DNA from: Ramicandelaber brevisporus
Taxonomy: Eukaryota > Kickxellomycota > Ramicandelaberales > Ramicandelaberaceae
Reading direction: 5' to 3'
DNA: 36,878 bases
Assembly: GCA_025201865.1 (NCBI GenBank)
Contig: MU602887.1
Span: 1-36,878 of the forward strand
Part shown: positions 1 through 10,400 of the stretch, piece by piece
Numbering within the stretch: position 1 is the stretch's first letter
How the letters are laid out: every line of letters starts with the position of its first letter
Made by a program: the position numbers and the translations under genes
The notes under the pieces: generated by a model
Seen by the model: only the letters and a program-made list of their open reading frames with translations
What the model was told of the DNA's origin: nothing
Database searches by the model: none

Positions 1-3
1 TGT

Positions 4-735
4 TTAGTTGGTGGCAGCAGCAGCGGCTTCAGCAGCTTCCTTGGCAGCCTTCTCAGCGGCCGCTTTCTCAACATGAACCTTAGCCTGTGCCTGCACACGC
101 TGCTCAAAGTCAACAAACAGCGCCTCGAGCTTTGGATGCTTCTTGACCTTCTCAATAAGCTTCAGCAGATTTGGCGTCTTCTCAGCATTGACCGAGTAGT
201 GACCGCCGGTCGAGCTGCTCCAAATGTACGACATGTGTGCAATAACATCAACAATGGTCAGCGAGTCGCCCACATAGTAGCCAGAGCCAGTTGGGTTGCT
301 GGCAATGAACTTGTCCAAAAACACAGCCGTGCTGCCAGCGATCTCCTTGAGCTTCTCGAACGCCTTGGCCTTGGCATCATCGTTTGGCGCCATAAAGAAA
401 CGGAATGCGTGCTCGCGGATGTCGTTGTAAACGCTACGAACCGAGGCAATCAGAGTGGTCTCTTGGAGAGTCTTGCCGTTGAGCCCAAACTTGGTGGCAA
501 GGTAGCCCTCGATGGCGCTGGACTCGGCAACCTCGAACACCTTCTCGCCGGTGGCCGGGTCGTACTCGCGGAGGATTGGGAGGTGGCCGAACGGGGTGGT
601 GGACTTGATGGCGGGCCACTCTTCAAAGCTGATAGTGGTGTACTTCCAGCTGGCGTCGGCAACCGTGAGCAGAGCCTTGCTTGTCTCGGCGAGGCCGGTA
701 ACTGGGAAGTAGATAAGTTCGTACTGGACAGTCAT
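4..735 (-). CDS. glutathione S-transferase, sigma-like
   Basis: This 243-residue protein is complete, with its stop codon at the left edge of the window. It has the GST layout: a thioredoxin-like N-terminal half and a helical C-terminal half. Y9 in the motif IYFPVTGLAE sits where the catalytic Tyr of sigma/alpha/mu/pi GSTs lies (YFxxRGxAE). P53 of PFGHLP matches the cis-proline loop, and E71-S72 of ESSAI matches the glutathione gamma-glutamyl binding pair. The expected activity is glutathione conjugation or peroxide detoxification in the cytosol. The last 24 residues or so form an Ala/Lys/Glu-rich tail that GSTs normally lack. The codons are C-ending and biased, which suggests high expression. 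Family membership is secure; the exact class and substrate are not. Confidence 0.9.
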   Translation of the reverse strand: MTVQYELIYFPVTGLAETSKALLTVADASWKYTTISFEEWPAIKSTTPFGHLPILREYDPATGEKVFEVAESSAIEGYLATKFGLNGKTLQETTLIASVRSVYNDIREHAFRFFMAPNDDAKAKAFEKLKEIAGSTAVFLDKFIASNPTGSGYYVGDSLTIVDVIAHMSYIWSSSTGGHYSVNAEKTPNLLKLIEKVKKHPKLEALFVDFEQRVQAQAKVHVEKAAAEKAAKEAAEAAAAATN

Positions 736-916
736 AGTGATATACGTGTTTGTTTGGATGTGTGTTTATGTTGCTTGGTGTGAGAGGGTGAGAAGTTGTT
801 TGTGTGGGAGGTTGTTTGTGTGTGCTAGTAGTAGCTGTTGTGTGGTGTGATGTTGTCTTGCTTGATGGATACAACGAAGGATGAGATGGAAAGAGGCAGA
901 GCAGGAGCGCGTCCAA

Positions 917-925
917 CTATTTATG
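917..925 (-). promoter_or_regulatory. TATA-like box of the GST gene
   Basis: The minus strand reads CATAAATAG about 180 bases upstream of the GST start codon, close to the TATAAATAG consensus. The placement is plausible for a fungal promoter, but it rests on motif and position only. Confidence 0.4.
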
Positions 926-1120
926 TTGTTTGTGTTTACCTTTTGCTGCGGAACGACTGATCAGCAGACTGGTGGCCAGAGCTACCCAGCCTTATTTCGT
1001 GTTTTACTTGTTCTCTGGTGCTTACTAATGGGATGTGTTACAAGAAGAGGCGAGAGCGTGAGTTGGGCAGCTGATTGGTTCAGCGGATCCGAGCAAAGAG
1101 CCGAAGTGTCTCAGAGTTAA

Positions 1121-1158
1121 TAGTAGTCGTCGTCGTTGTCGTCGTCGTCGTGATAGTA
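1121..1158. repeat. GTC/GTT/GTA trinucleotide repeat
   Basis: An imperfect run of GTC, GTT and GTA triplets lies outside any gene I accept. It creates open frames on both strands (poly-Val and poly-Thr) that are not genes. Confidence 0.8.
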
Positions 1159-1242
1159 GACGCTGCAGTTGCCGCCATCAAAAATAGCTCTCCTGTGTCG
1201 GCTGAATTACCAGTCAAACAGTCGTCACAACTGAGAATACAT

Positions 1243-1261
1243 TTGTGTGTGTGTGTGTGTG
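1243..1261. repeat. (TG)n dinucleotide repeat
   Basis: A perfect run of about nine TG units sits between the GST promoter and the 3' end of the next gene. Confidence 0.85.
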
Positions 1262-1329
1262 CCACATTGTCACTATTAAGAGCCGGGTAACACTGAACAT
1301 CTTTCAGTTATTCAAACAAGTACTCATAC

Positions 1330-2853
1330 TTAAAATGATTTTGTAATCAGGCTTGATGAATCGCCAGCCATGATGCGCTCTTGCCAATTTCTAGACCAGT
1401 AATCTATGCCGGGTCCATAGATGGGTTTCAATCTCGGCGCCAAGATCCGTCCAATGTGTCGTAATGCCTCAGCAGCTTTGGGCTCCAGCTGCACACCAAA
1501 GCGCTCCATGTCAGCCATCACACTCTCGGTTGACTGGAGCAAAGATTGCCAAGCTACTCTGTCAATGACAATACGAGAGTCAATCAGTCTTGGGCCGCTG
1601 ATTCCCTCGTTGCGCTCGAGATGGTGGTGATGCTCTTGACTTTCTCCGAATTCAGGTGTATCGACTGGCTTTTCGGATGGAAGCGGAGGTGGCAGAATCA
1701 TCGGCATGCGTGCCAACTCGTCGATTCTGTGGCGGTGGTAGGCTTTGGCGATGGAGAGCAACTCTTCAAGCAGTTCGGCGTGCACGTGGCCAGATCCAAA
1801 CAACTCGAGGTACCGACTGATAATCTGTTGTTTGACTGCGAGAGATGGCGGACTGGCCAGTGTTCGAGTGGCAGCAGCTGAGCCTAGTTGAGGCAGCGGG
1901 TCAGAGTCCTCATTTGGCAATCCATTTGAAATGTAGGCATCTGGTCCATATTTTGACACCTCACCTTCTTTGGCTGGCACAATATCAACTATTGACACGC
2001 GGCGTCTGGTGGTATCCAGCCCAGTCGAACCAGCAATTGGTGCACTATTGACAGCAAGAGGATGCAGCACCTTGTGTCGCAACAGGCTCCATGCCCACAA
2101 TGACATGCTGTTTTCAGTACTGGGCGGTTGGCCATCCACCCCGTTGAGTCCAAATCTCCGCAGCTGTTTGAGCATCGTCGCTACAACACGTTCATCCAGC
2201 ACATAGTTTGTCAACAGGTCATCTGCATCACTTGTGTCGTCGTCACTTTTGTCCTTTCTGGCGGTTGCACTGGCTGATTGATATTCGCGGTCAACAAATG
2301 AAACCATGAGATTGCAAAGTGCATTGACATCCGAGGTTTTCATGATGAAAGTCATCAACTCATCTCTACGGCTGCGTTGTTCCTGCTCAAGTGCTTCAGC
2401 TTCCAGCTGGGCAGCTGTTTTTGTGCCGTATGGATGACGTGCGACCGCAGTGGAGAGTGAACCAGATGGACAAGCGGGAAGAGGCGGCAACACATCCTGG
2501 GGATCAAACGACGATGGCATTTCGTACAATTGACCTTTGATATCGGTTACTGCTGCTGGTGATGATGACGATGATGACGACGATGATGATGTTGCTGCTA
2601 CTGCTGCTGCTGCTGGTGAATTGATGAACTTTTGGGCACTGGTTAGCTTGCTGTACACTGATTCCCAGCGACTCGTTGCTTCTGCTTGTTGGCGCTGAAG
2701 CCGAAGCAATGCTTGTTCGATGCAATCGCCCGTTCTCACATTCTCGGTTGTAGCTGCTGCCCCTGCTGTTGAGCTGAACAACCGCCGTCTTCCAGCTGTT
2801 GTATGCCGGCAGATGACAGTCGCAGATCTAATCCACCTCGCGTTTTGGGCCAT
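1330..2853 (-). CDS. putative mitochondrial protein, function unknown
   Basis: This 507-residue protein starts at the ATG at 2853. The frame stays open further upstream, but that part is low-complexity and looks like 5' leader. The N-terminus (MAQNARWIRSATVICRH, then AGRRRLFSSTAG) is rich in Arg, Ser and Ala, has no acidic residues and ends in an Arg-rich LFS motif, as expected of a mitochondrial presequence. Next come a short conserved-looking block (SRWESVYSKLTSAQKF) and an Ala/Ser tract encoded by a GAT-type repeat. The rest is helical in character, with ELMTFIMKTSDVNALCNLM and a C-terminal RVAWQSLLQSTESVMADMERFG segment. It resembles fungal mitochondrial expression factors of the Mtf2 type in general style only; I cannot name a family. 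It diverges from the RhoGAP gene across about 450 bases. Confidence 0.75.
   Translation of the reverse strand: MAQNARWIRSATVICRHTTAGRRRLFSSTAGAAATTENVRTGDCIEQALLRLQRQQAEATSRWESVYSKLTSAQKFINSPAAAAVAATSSSSSSSSSSPAAVTDIKGQLYEMPSSFDPQDVLPPLPACPSGSLSTAVARHPYGTKTAAQLEAEALEQEQRSRRDELMTFIMKTSDVNALCNLMVSFVDREYQSASATARKDKSDDDTSDADDLLTNYVLDERVVATMLKQLRRFGLNGVDGQPPSTENSMSLWAWSLLRHKVLHPLAVNSAPIAGSTGLDTTRRRVSIVDIVPAKEGEVSKYGPDAYISNGLPNEDSDPLPQLGSAAATRTLASPPSLAVKQQIISRYLELFGSGHVHAELLEELLSIAKAYHRHRIDELARMPMILPPPLPSEKPVDTPEFGESQEHHHHLERNEGISGPRLIDSRIVIDRVAWQSLLQSTESVMADMERFGVQLEPKAAEALRHIGRILAPRLKPIYGPGIDYWSRNWQERIMAGDSSSLITKSF
2558..2613. repeat. GAT/GAC and TGC trinucleotide tract
   Basis: This trinucleotide-rich tract lies inside the mitochondrial protein gene. 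On the coding strand it encodes a poly-Ser stretch next to an Ala-rich stretch. Confidence 0.75.
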
Positions 2854-3302
2854 ATATATTTTTTTTTTGGTTGATTTTCGCCGCTGAATTATTATTATTA
2901 TTGTATTTTTTCCTTTTTCTTTTCTCTTTCTCCTTTCTCCTTTCTCCTTTCTGTTTTCTCTGTAAAAACTCTGGTCTGCTCTGGCATCGACGGAAAAGCT
3001 GGTACTGCGGGCGCGGAGGCACACACAGGCACACACAAGCACACACACACGTTCCTTTCTTCGCTCCTCCTGTGTCTTTGTACCACATTCTCTGCACCGC
3101 AAACACTTCTCCGATTCAATACACCGCACCTGCAACTTTCTTTCATATCAACGAACTCTCTCACTTCCTACCTGCCGACTTGTTTTTTTTTTGCCGTAAT
3201 CTTGAGCAGCTTTTCTCTTTCTGCCCTTTTGCTTTTTCCTGAGTGTGCGAACGAGTGTGAACGCTGCTGTTCTGACGTCGTCGTCCCCTAACTACAGCCA
3301 GT
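2854..3302. promoter_or_regulatory. divergent promoter region, pyrimidine-rich
   Basis: This 449-base interval lies between two divergent starts. It holds an ATT repeat, a long C/T-rich block with repeated CTCCTTT units at about 2910-2960, and CA-rich repeats at about 3018-3050. C/T-rich blocks of this kind also precede other genes here (6540-6700, 17010-17260, 35600-35790), so they probably mark promoters. Open frames in the interval are low-complexity shadows. Confidence 0.55.
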
Positions 3303-3860
3303 ATGGAACTACAACAGCAGCAACAACAGCAACAACAGCAACATCGAAATGAGTGGCTCGAGTTGACTGATCCAGATAGCGGTCGCTCAGTGTATGCAAA
3401 CCTGGCGACTGGTGAATGCAGCTGGACAAAGCCGACGACTGTTCCGGTCAAACCCAGAGGAGTATCTGGAGAGTGGTGGCAGTTACATGATGAGGCTCAT
3501 GATTTGCCATTCTACTATCATCCAAAGACAGCGACTACTTCTTGGGAGAGACCGCAGGCTGCTCTTGTTGTGCCGCTGCATGCACTTCAGAAATCAGTAC
3601 TGGGAAAGCGAATGTCAGTGTTGATGTCATCAAGAGCATCAGGTATATTTATGGCACCAGTATTGACTACGGAAGCAACAGCAGCAGATTCGAATATGTC
3701 TGCTTCTGCTTCTGCCTCTGCTGTCATCTCGTCACCATCAATAGCAGCAGTGGTATCACAGCCACAAATGCAACCGCAGCCACAGCCACAGCAATTACAG
3801 TCAAATGCGACCGCAGCAATGCCAGTGTCTAGAACAGTCATCCCTCATTCTTACCAACAG

Positions 3861-3891
<31 letters not shown>

Positions 3892-6485
3892 GATCGAAAC
3901 CACCGCCTCAGCAGCAACTCTTACTGCAACAACAACTGCAGCTACAACAACTTCAATTACAGCAGCAGCAATTACAACAACAGCACCAACAGCAACAGCA
4001 GCAACAGCAGCAGAATGGTCGACTTACACCATCAGTGTTGGCACGTCAACAGATTCAGCAACAGCAACAGCATCAGCATCAGCAACAGCAACAGCATCAG
4101 CATCAGCACCAGCAAACAGTGCAATCATTACAGTCAGCACAGTCAGCGCAAAGACAGTCTTCAATTTCATACAGTGTATTCCCAAGAGCGGCTGATCACA
4201 ATGCCAATCGTGATTCCCAAGTATCAGTTGATGGAGCTGCACTGGAGTCATTTGGTCCGGCAAGTCCTCCAATCTCCACTTATGGAAGCCACGTTAGCTC
4301 CCCTAATGGAGGTCAGATTCATCCACATCCCCAGCCGATTGCAACCATGATTACACCTCCAACAGAGCTGTATGGATCGCCTCAGTCTGTTCCTCGCATC
4401 CCATCCATGCGTGCAAATGGCAGTCAATATCCTCAATCGCTACCAACAGTAAAGAAGTTTGAAGATAATCGATCAATTGAATCAATGCTGCATTATCGCC
4501 AGCCTCACCCGACGGAAAGCATTGCTTCAATCAGCTCACAGGACACGAATGATATTGCAAACCGACCCTCAATCCACACTGGTTACACTCCACAGCAGAG
4601 TCAACCACAGCAGAATCAACCACAGCAGAGTCAACTACAACAGAGTCAACTACAGCTACAGCAGCAGCTTCAGCAACTTCAGCAGACACAGTCGCATAAT
4701 CACCAACTTCAACATCAGGTGCAGCAATATCAGAGCCCGCTTGGCAGACAAAACAGCAATGGAAATGGCCAAATTTATAATCACCATTTGCCTAGCACCA
4801 CAAGCAGTATTGGTACGCAGAGCACGCACAGCAACAGTCTTGCACTGCAACCGAGAATAGTTCAACAGCCAATGAGAATGCCTGCATCTACTCAGTCTCA
4901 GCCACTAATGAATCACCAGATGCAACAGCAACAACAGCAGCAGCAGCAACAGATGCAACAGATGCAGGTTGTTAGAGCAACCAGCGCAATGCCACTGACA
5001 GCACGTCCATCAACATCTCCAAGCGATTCTAAGAATAACAATAGCAGACATGTTATATTCCCAGATGTCACATCTCCTCAACTGCAGCCAGTCAGATCAT
5101 TGAATAAATCAGCCTCGCGTAGATTCACCATAACAGACGAACAGATGCGTGGAATTAGTGATAAGCCATTTGAGACGTTTGCTTCAGCTAAGTTTGCTAA
5201 AAGGACTCAGGGCTTATTTATTAGAAGAGAGGTTTCATTGGATAAATTGACTAACTGGACTTGGGAACCAATCAAATCTCCTCTGCTAAACATTCCTAAG
5301 AACTACAAATCACCTGCTGTGGAATGCTTCAAAGTTATTCAACGAGTGATGGGCGATAGATCATTTAAGCCTACAATGAGCTATTCAATTGATATTATTG
5401 CATCTGGCGAAACTATTTGGCACCAGCTGCGCAATCTAATTGTGCAGGCTATCCAGCATCCTTCGTTGAGAGATGAAATATACTGTCAGCTATGTCGCCA
5501 GCTACGCAGCAATCCGTCTGCCAAATCGGCCCACAAAGGATGGAGATTAATGTGTGTCATATCATCGATATTTCCTCCGTCCAAAGAGTTGGAGCCTCAT
5601 CTCAAGAACTTTGTGGAAAGACATTTCTTGTACAAGACGGAGAATATTGATCAGTGTGCTCATTTTGTGTTTACGAGATTGATTAAAGTCTGTACAAGCG
5701 GTGGCGCATCCTCTTTGGCGCAGGCGCCTTCTGTGCAAGATGTTGAGAGAGCATTCATGGCTCCATTGGCCATTTCAGTCTTTGGTGAGCCTCTTGAGAT
5801 GATGATGCAAATTCCTGGAGCCATCGATGAAGACTTGGGCATTCCTCGTGTATTGTCATTCTTGGTCAGCGGTGTGTTGCTGCTGGATGGTCATCGCACT
5901 GAAGGCATATTTAGAGTTCCAGGCGATGTCAGCCAGGTGACCGCTTTGAAAGCACGTATCAACGAAGGCTTGTATGACCTGCGTGGCGCCACCAACATCA
6001 GTCCTGGCCGTCGCAGCACCGCAGCACTATCAACTATGGCCTCGGTCACTGGCAGCGTCCACAACGCCAACCACAACGCAGTCAACATCACCGATCCCAA
6101 TGTTCCAGCATCGCTGCTCAAGGCGTGGTTCCGTGACATGGCTGAGCCCTTAATCCCGACCATGTGGTACAGCGAGTGTATTGCTAACGCTACCAATCCG
6201 ACGGCAGTCATTGCCATCGTCCAGCGCCTCTCTGGTGTCCGCCTGCGCGTTGTTGACTACTTGACTCAATTCTTGCAGGTGCTGGCTCGTCCCGAGAATG
6301 TCATGTTGACTCGCATGAACATCCTCAATCTGGCTGTAGTGTTTGGCCCGTCATACTTGCGCTGTCCCGCTGAGAACAAGGCTGACATCTTTGCCAATTC
6401 AACAGCCGAGCAAAACTTTGTAAAAACGCTGATTCAAGCGTGGCATGGGGCTGGTCCACATAACGCTGATGAACCTGCATTCTAA
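3303..6485 (+). CDS. WW-WW-MyTH4-RhoGAP protein (ARHGAP39/Vilse-like)
   Basis: This 1060-residue protein begins with an ATG followed by ten Gln. Two WW domains follow: the first at about residues 16-45 (W18, then CSWTKP) and the second at about 54-84 (GEWWQLHDE, TTSWERP). Residues 140-590 or so are low-complexity, mostly poly-Gln with Ser and Pro. A MyTH4 domain spans about 610-800 (KSPLLNIP, LRDEIYCQLCRQL, KGWRLMCVISSIFPPS). A RhoGAP domain spans about 827-1056, with arginine finger R871 in TEGIFRVPG and the helix NLAVVFGPSYLR. Animal ARHGAP39/Vilse has the same order of domains and inactivates Rac/Cdc42-type GTPases to control actin. The role here is presumably polarised growth, by inference. 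Codon use changes sharply within the RhoGAP domain, with AGA, TTA and AAA giving way to CGC, CTC and AAG after about 5970. Confidence 0.92.
3858..4113 (+). repeat. CAA/CAG poly-Gln tract
   Basis: These are mixed CAA/CAG codons inside the RhoGAP gene encoding long Gln runs with interspersed Leu and His. The mix of the two codons argues for old, partly stabilised repeats. Similar runs recur at about 4590-4700 and 4920-4960. Confidence 0.85.
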
Positions 6486-6929
6486 GTTCTAATTATAAAC
6501 AACAAAATAATGTAAATGTTACTCTTTTGATGTCACCATTCTTTCTCCCTTAACCTTGTCCTCCTCCTCCTCCCCTCTTCTTTCTTTCTCTTTTCTTTCT
6601 TTCCTCTTTTCCCTCTTGTTCTGTCTTCTTCCCTCTCAAAGTAGTCCGTTTCCCCCTTCTTTTTTTCATTACTTCGTTACTTCATTCTCATGTTTTCTTT
6701 TCGCATTGGTTAATTCTCTTTTTTTATGTGGAGAATTTTCTCCTCGAGAATGGGAAGGGGGAAGAGGAAGATGGAGGAGGAGGGATGTAATCTGTCCATG
6801 TGACCTCCTTGAAGTTGGAATGTGCTCGTTGCTCGATCCTTTTCTCCTCTCCTCAGCTTCCACACGTACATTCTATCAACTTCACAAAAAAAACACCACT
6901 CGCTCACTTATCCCACCCACATATCAAAC
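6486..6929. promoter_or_regulatory. 3' end of RhoGAP gene and promoter of cupredoxin 1
   Basis: There is no gene in these 444 bases. They hold an A/T-rich 3' segment just after the RhoGAP stop codon, a long C/T-rich block (about 6540-6670) and then the leader of the cupredoxin gene. The open frame here is C/T-derived low complexity. Confidence 0.55.
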
Positions 6930-7274
6930 ATGCCATCAAAGGCTCAATCGCTGCTGCTGTTCGCGTTTGCTGCTGCAGTTGTACCGGCAGTGATTGCAAG
7001 AACTGTCACTGTAACTGGAACACCCGGTTCGACATTTGAGCCCAAAGAAGTCAGAATCCAGCCCGGAGACAGCGTCAAATGGATCATGAAGGGACCAATT
7101 CCACACGATGTTGTCGAAGGCTCCGGCTGCGAAGAAAAGGATGGCGGGTTCAGATCGCCATTGATAAATGGTGGTAAGGAATACGTGAAAACATTTGGTG
7201 ACAGTGGTCGGTATGAATACTTTTGCACTCCACATTGCGACTCTGGAATGACTGGCACAGTCATCGTAGAATAA
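6930..7274 (+). CDS. secreted plastocyanin-like cupredoxin 1
   Basis: This is a 114-residue small blue-copper-type protein. The ATG at 6930 gives a clean signal peptide (SLLLFAFAAAVVPAVIA, cleavage near residue 23); the upstream in-frame extension is leader sequence. The mature part has the cupredoxin pattern FEPKEVRIQPGDSVKW. All four type-1 copper ligands are present: H59 in PHDVVEG, then C99, H102 and M107 in FCTPHCDSGM, with the C-x2-H-x4-M spacing of plastocyanin. C67 and C103 could form a disulfide beside the copper site. Unlike stellacyanin-type proteins it keeps Met as the axial ligand. The protein is probably extracellular and acts as an electron carrier or copper binder; its partner is unknown. 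A paralogue lies at 12287-12622. The gene converges on pyruvate carboxylase over 182 bases. Confidence 0.9.
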   Translation: MPSKAQSLLLFAFAAAVVPAVIARTVTVTGTPGSTFEPKEVRIQPGDSVKWIMKGPIPHDVVEGSGCEEKDGGFRSPLINGGKEYVKTFGDSGRYEYFCTPHCDSGMTGTVIVE

Positions 7275-7389
7275 TTAGTTAATATAAAAAAGAGTAAATA
7301 ATAACTTTTGTTTGCTGTTGAAGACTGTTTTAAGGGATTAAAATTAGGTTACTATTAAGATTCTCAACTAAAACCATACATATTTAACA

Positions 7390-7395
7390 AATAAA
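7390..7395 (+). terminator. AATAAA polyadenylation signal
   Basis: A canonical AATAAA lies about 115 bases past the cupredoxin 1 stop codon, in the short A/T-rich gap between convergent genes. It is a plausible cleavage and polyadenylation signal for cupredoxin 1. Confidence 0.4.
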
Positions 7396-7456
7396 ACAAA
7401 AAGAAAATAATGAGAAAGAGTATGAGAATGAGAATGAGAAAGAGTTATAGTGACAT

Positions 7457-10400
7457 TTAGTTAGATGTAACTTTTGTCAAACGAACCACCAAATCGCCCG
7501 CTGACAAACTATCTCCATCGTGAACTGGCACGGTTTCAACTTTACCATGAATCGGCGCCGTGACCACAGTCTCCATCTTCATTGCGCTCAGCACTGCCAC
7601 TGGATCTCCCATCTTTACAATGCCGCCTGGCTTGACGCGAACCTCCACCACTACACCAGCCATTGGGGCACCAACGTCTCCTTCATTGGCTGGATTGGCC
7701 TTCTCGCGAGCCTGGTGCACGACAGTCTCGGAAGTATCTTCAATCGAAAGAGCACGAACCTCGCCGTTCATTTCAAAGAAGACGTCGCGGAAACCCTTGG
7801 AGTTGATCTTGCCAATGGCAACCAGCTTCAAAATGACGCTGCGACCAGGGCCGAGCTCAAGCGTAAACTCTTCGTTCATTTCGACTGGTGCCAAAAAGAA
7901 GCGAGTTGGCAAGATTGACAAATCACCAAACTTGCGGCGGGTCTCCATGTACTCTTCAAACACCTTTGGATACAGTGCTGCGCTCGAGAGATCAACGTCG
8001 CGGATACGACCCAAGCTGCCGCCGCTGCCGCCGCCGTACTTGGCTTCGAGAGACTTGCGAAGCGCATCGAAATCAAACGGAGCCATTGTGGCACCAGGAC
8101 GGGCATCAATGCGCGGCAGCTCACGAATAATGTCACTGCGCAACGGCTCAGGGAACCCACCATGTGGCTGGCCCAAATAGCCCTGGAAGAACTCAACTAC
8201 TGAAGTTGGGAATGAGAGTGTGCGAGCCTTGGCGCGAACCTCGTCAGCGTTGAGGCTTTGGGACACCATGAACTGAGCCAAGTCGCCAATAACCTTGGAC
8301 GACGGAGTGACCTTAACAATGTCGCCGCAGAGCATGTTGGCTTCGGCGTAAGCACGCTTGACAGCCTCCCATTGCGTGCCCAAACCGAGCGACTGAGCCT
8401 GGAACAGCAGGTTGGTGTACTGACCGCCAGGCATTTCGTGGTCGTAGACACCAGAGTCGCTGCTCTTGAGACCTGGGTCGAAGCATGAGTACAGCAGACG
8501 CACCTGCTCCCAGTAGGAGTTGATGGCAAGCACATTCTCAAACTTGATGCCAGTGTCCAGCGGAGTACCCTCCAGAGCACCAACAATGGCACCCATCGCA
8601 GGCTGAGATGTTACACCAGACATTGAGTCAACAGCGGCATCAACTACATCAGCGCCAGCTTCGGCAGCGGCAAGCATACTAGCAACACCGGTGCCGGCAG
8701 TATCGTGAGTGTGAACGTGGATGGGCAGATCCGGGAACTCTTTGCGGATGGCACCAACCAACAGCCGGGCAGCGCGCGGACGCAGCAGGCCAGCCATGTC
8801 CTTGATAGCCAAAATATGAATGCCATACGACACCAGCTGACGAACCAGGCCAAGGTAGTACTCGAGATCGTGCTTGGGATGCTTCTCGGGGTTAGCCACG
8901 TCGCCAGTGTAGCAAATTGCAGCTTCAACGACTCCGCCAGCGGCACGAACAGCATCAATGCCAAGCTTGAGATTCTCAACGTAGTTCAAGCTATCAAACA
9001 CGCGGAAGATGTCCATACCGCTCTTGACAGCCTTGGCGCAGAAATCGTACACAACGTTGTCAGGGTATGAGGTGTAGCCAACAGCGTTGGCACCACGAAG
9101 CAGCATCTGGAACGGAATGTTCGGCACCAGCTCGCGCAATGCCATCAAACGGTCCCACGGGTCCTCGTGCAAGAAGCGGAGAGACACATCAAAAGTTGCA
9201 CCGCCCCACATTTCGCACGAGAACAGGTTGGAGAAGGCGTGAGCTGTGGCTGGGGCAATCTTGGCCATGTCAATGGTGCGCACGCGAGTAGCCAACAGAC
9301 TCTGATGGGCATCACGCCAAGTGGTGTCCATAAGAAGCGTGCCCTTGTGGTTGCGAATGGCACGGGCAAATGCTTCTGGGCCTTGCTCAACGAGAATCTT
9401 GCGCCAGCCAGCAGTTGGCTTGGCACGAACATCGGCAGAGCCAGGCAGGGCTGGAACGACAATATCGGCCAGCAGTTTCGGCTCGCCAACTTGGCCCTTG
9501 ATACGGCTGCCATTGACCAAAACATCACCGAGATAATGCAGAATCTTCTGAACACGATCCACTGGAGCTTTGATGGAGAAGAGAGCTGGGGTGTCATCGA
9601 TAAATGTGGTCCAGCAGCCGCCAGCACGGAACGTCTCATGGGACAGCAAGTTCAGCATGAATGGAATGTTGGTCTTGACGCCACGAACGCGGAACTCAAC
9701 CAATGCCGAGAGCAGACGACGGCGAGCCTTCTCAAACGAGTTGCCATGCGATGTCACCTTGACCAGCAGTGAGTCGTAATGCGGGGTGATGACAGCACCG
9801 GTGTAGCCTTGACTACCATCAAGACGGATGCCAGGACCACCAGGGCTGCGATACACTTCAATACGACCAGTGTCGGGCGAGAATTGGCGCTCGGGGTCCT
9901 CTGTAGTTACACGACACTGGATAGCAAAGCCACGCGGACGAATGCGCTCCTGCTTGAGACCAAGGTCACCCAACGAATAACCGGCAGCAATCTGGATCTG
10001 AGCAGACACAATATCAATGCCGAGAATCTCCTCGGAGATGACGTGCTCGACTTGGATACGCGGGTTGACCTCAATGAAATAGTGGCGACCTTGTCTGTCA
10101 ACCAAAAACTCGGCAGTACCAGCATTGCGGTAGCCAGTGTGATGAGCAATCTTGACTGCATCAGCCAGAATGGCATCACGAATAGCCGGTGCAAGGTCAG
10201 GAGCTGGAGCAATCTCAACAACCTTCTGGTGGCGACGCTGCACAGAGCAATCGCGCTCATACAGATGAATGATGTTGCCGTAATGATCACCGAGCAACTG
10301 GACTTCAATGTGCTTCGGCTTGTCCAAGAAGCGCTCAACAAAGACAGAGCCATCGCCAAACGCAGTCAGAGCCTCATTAGTGGCACGCTGGAATGCATCC

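Larger units (their letters stand above)
736..1329. other. intergenic: GST promoter and simple repeats
   Basis: This stretch separates the GST start from the 3' end of the next minus-strand gene. I see no credible gene in it. It holds the GST 5' region, with T/G-rich sequence on the plus strand (A/C-rich in the transcript), a TATA-like box, a GTC-type trinucleotide repeat and a (TG)n run. Confidence 0.6.

Noticed and set aside
73-783. 236-codon plus-strand frame over the GST gene
   Set aside because: It is antisense to a clear GST and is produced by the codon bias of that gene; it has no domain of its own.
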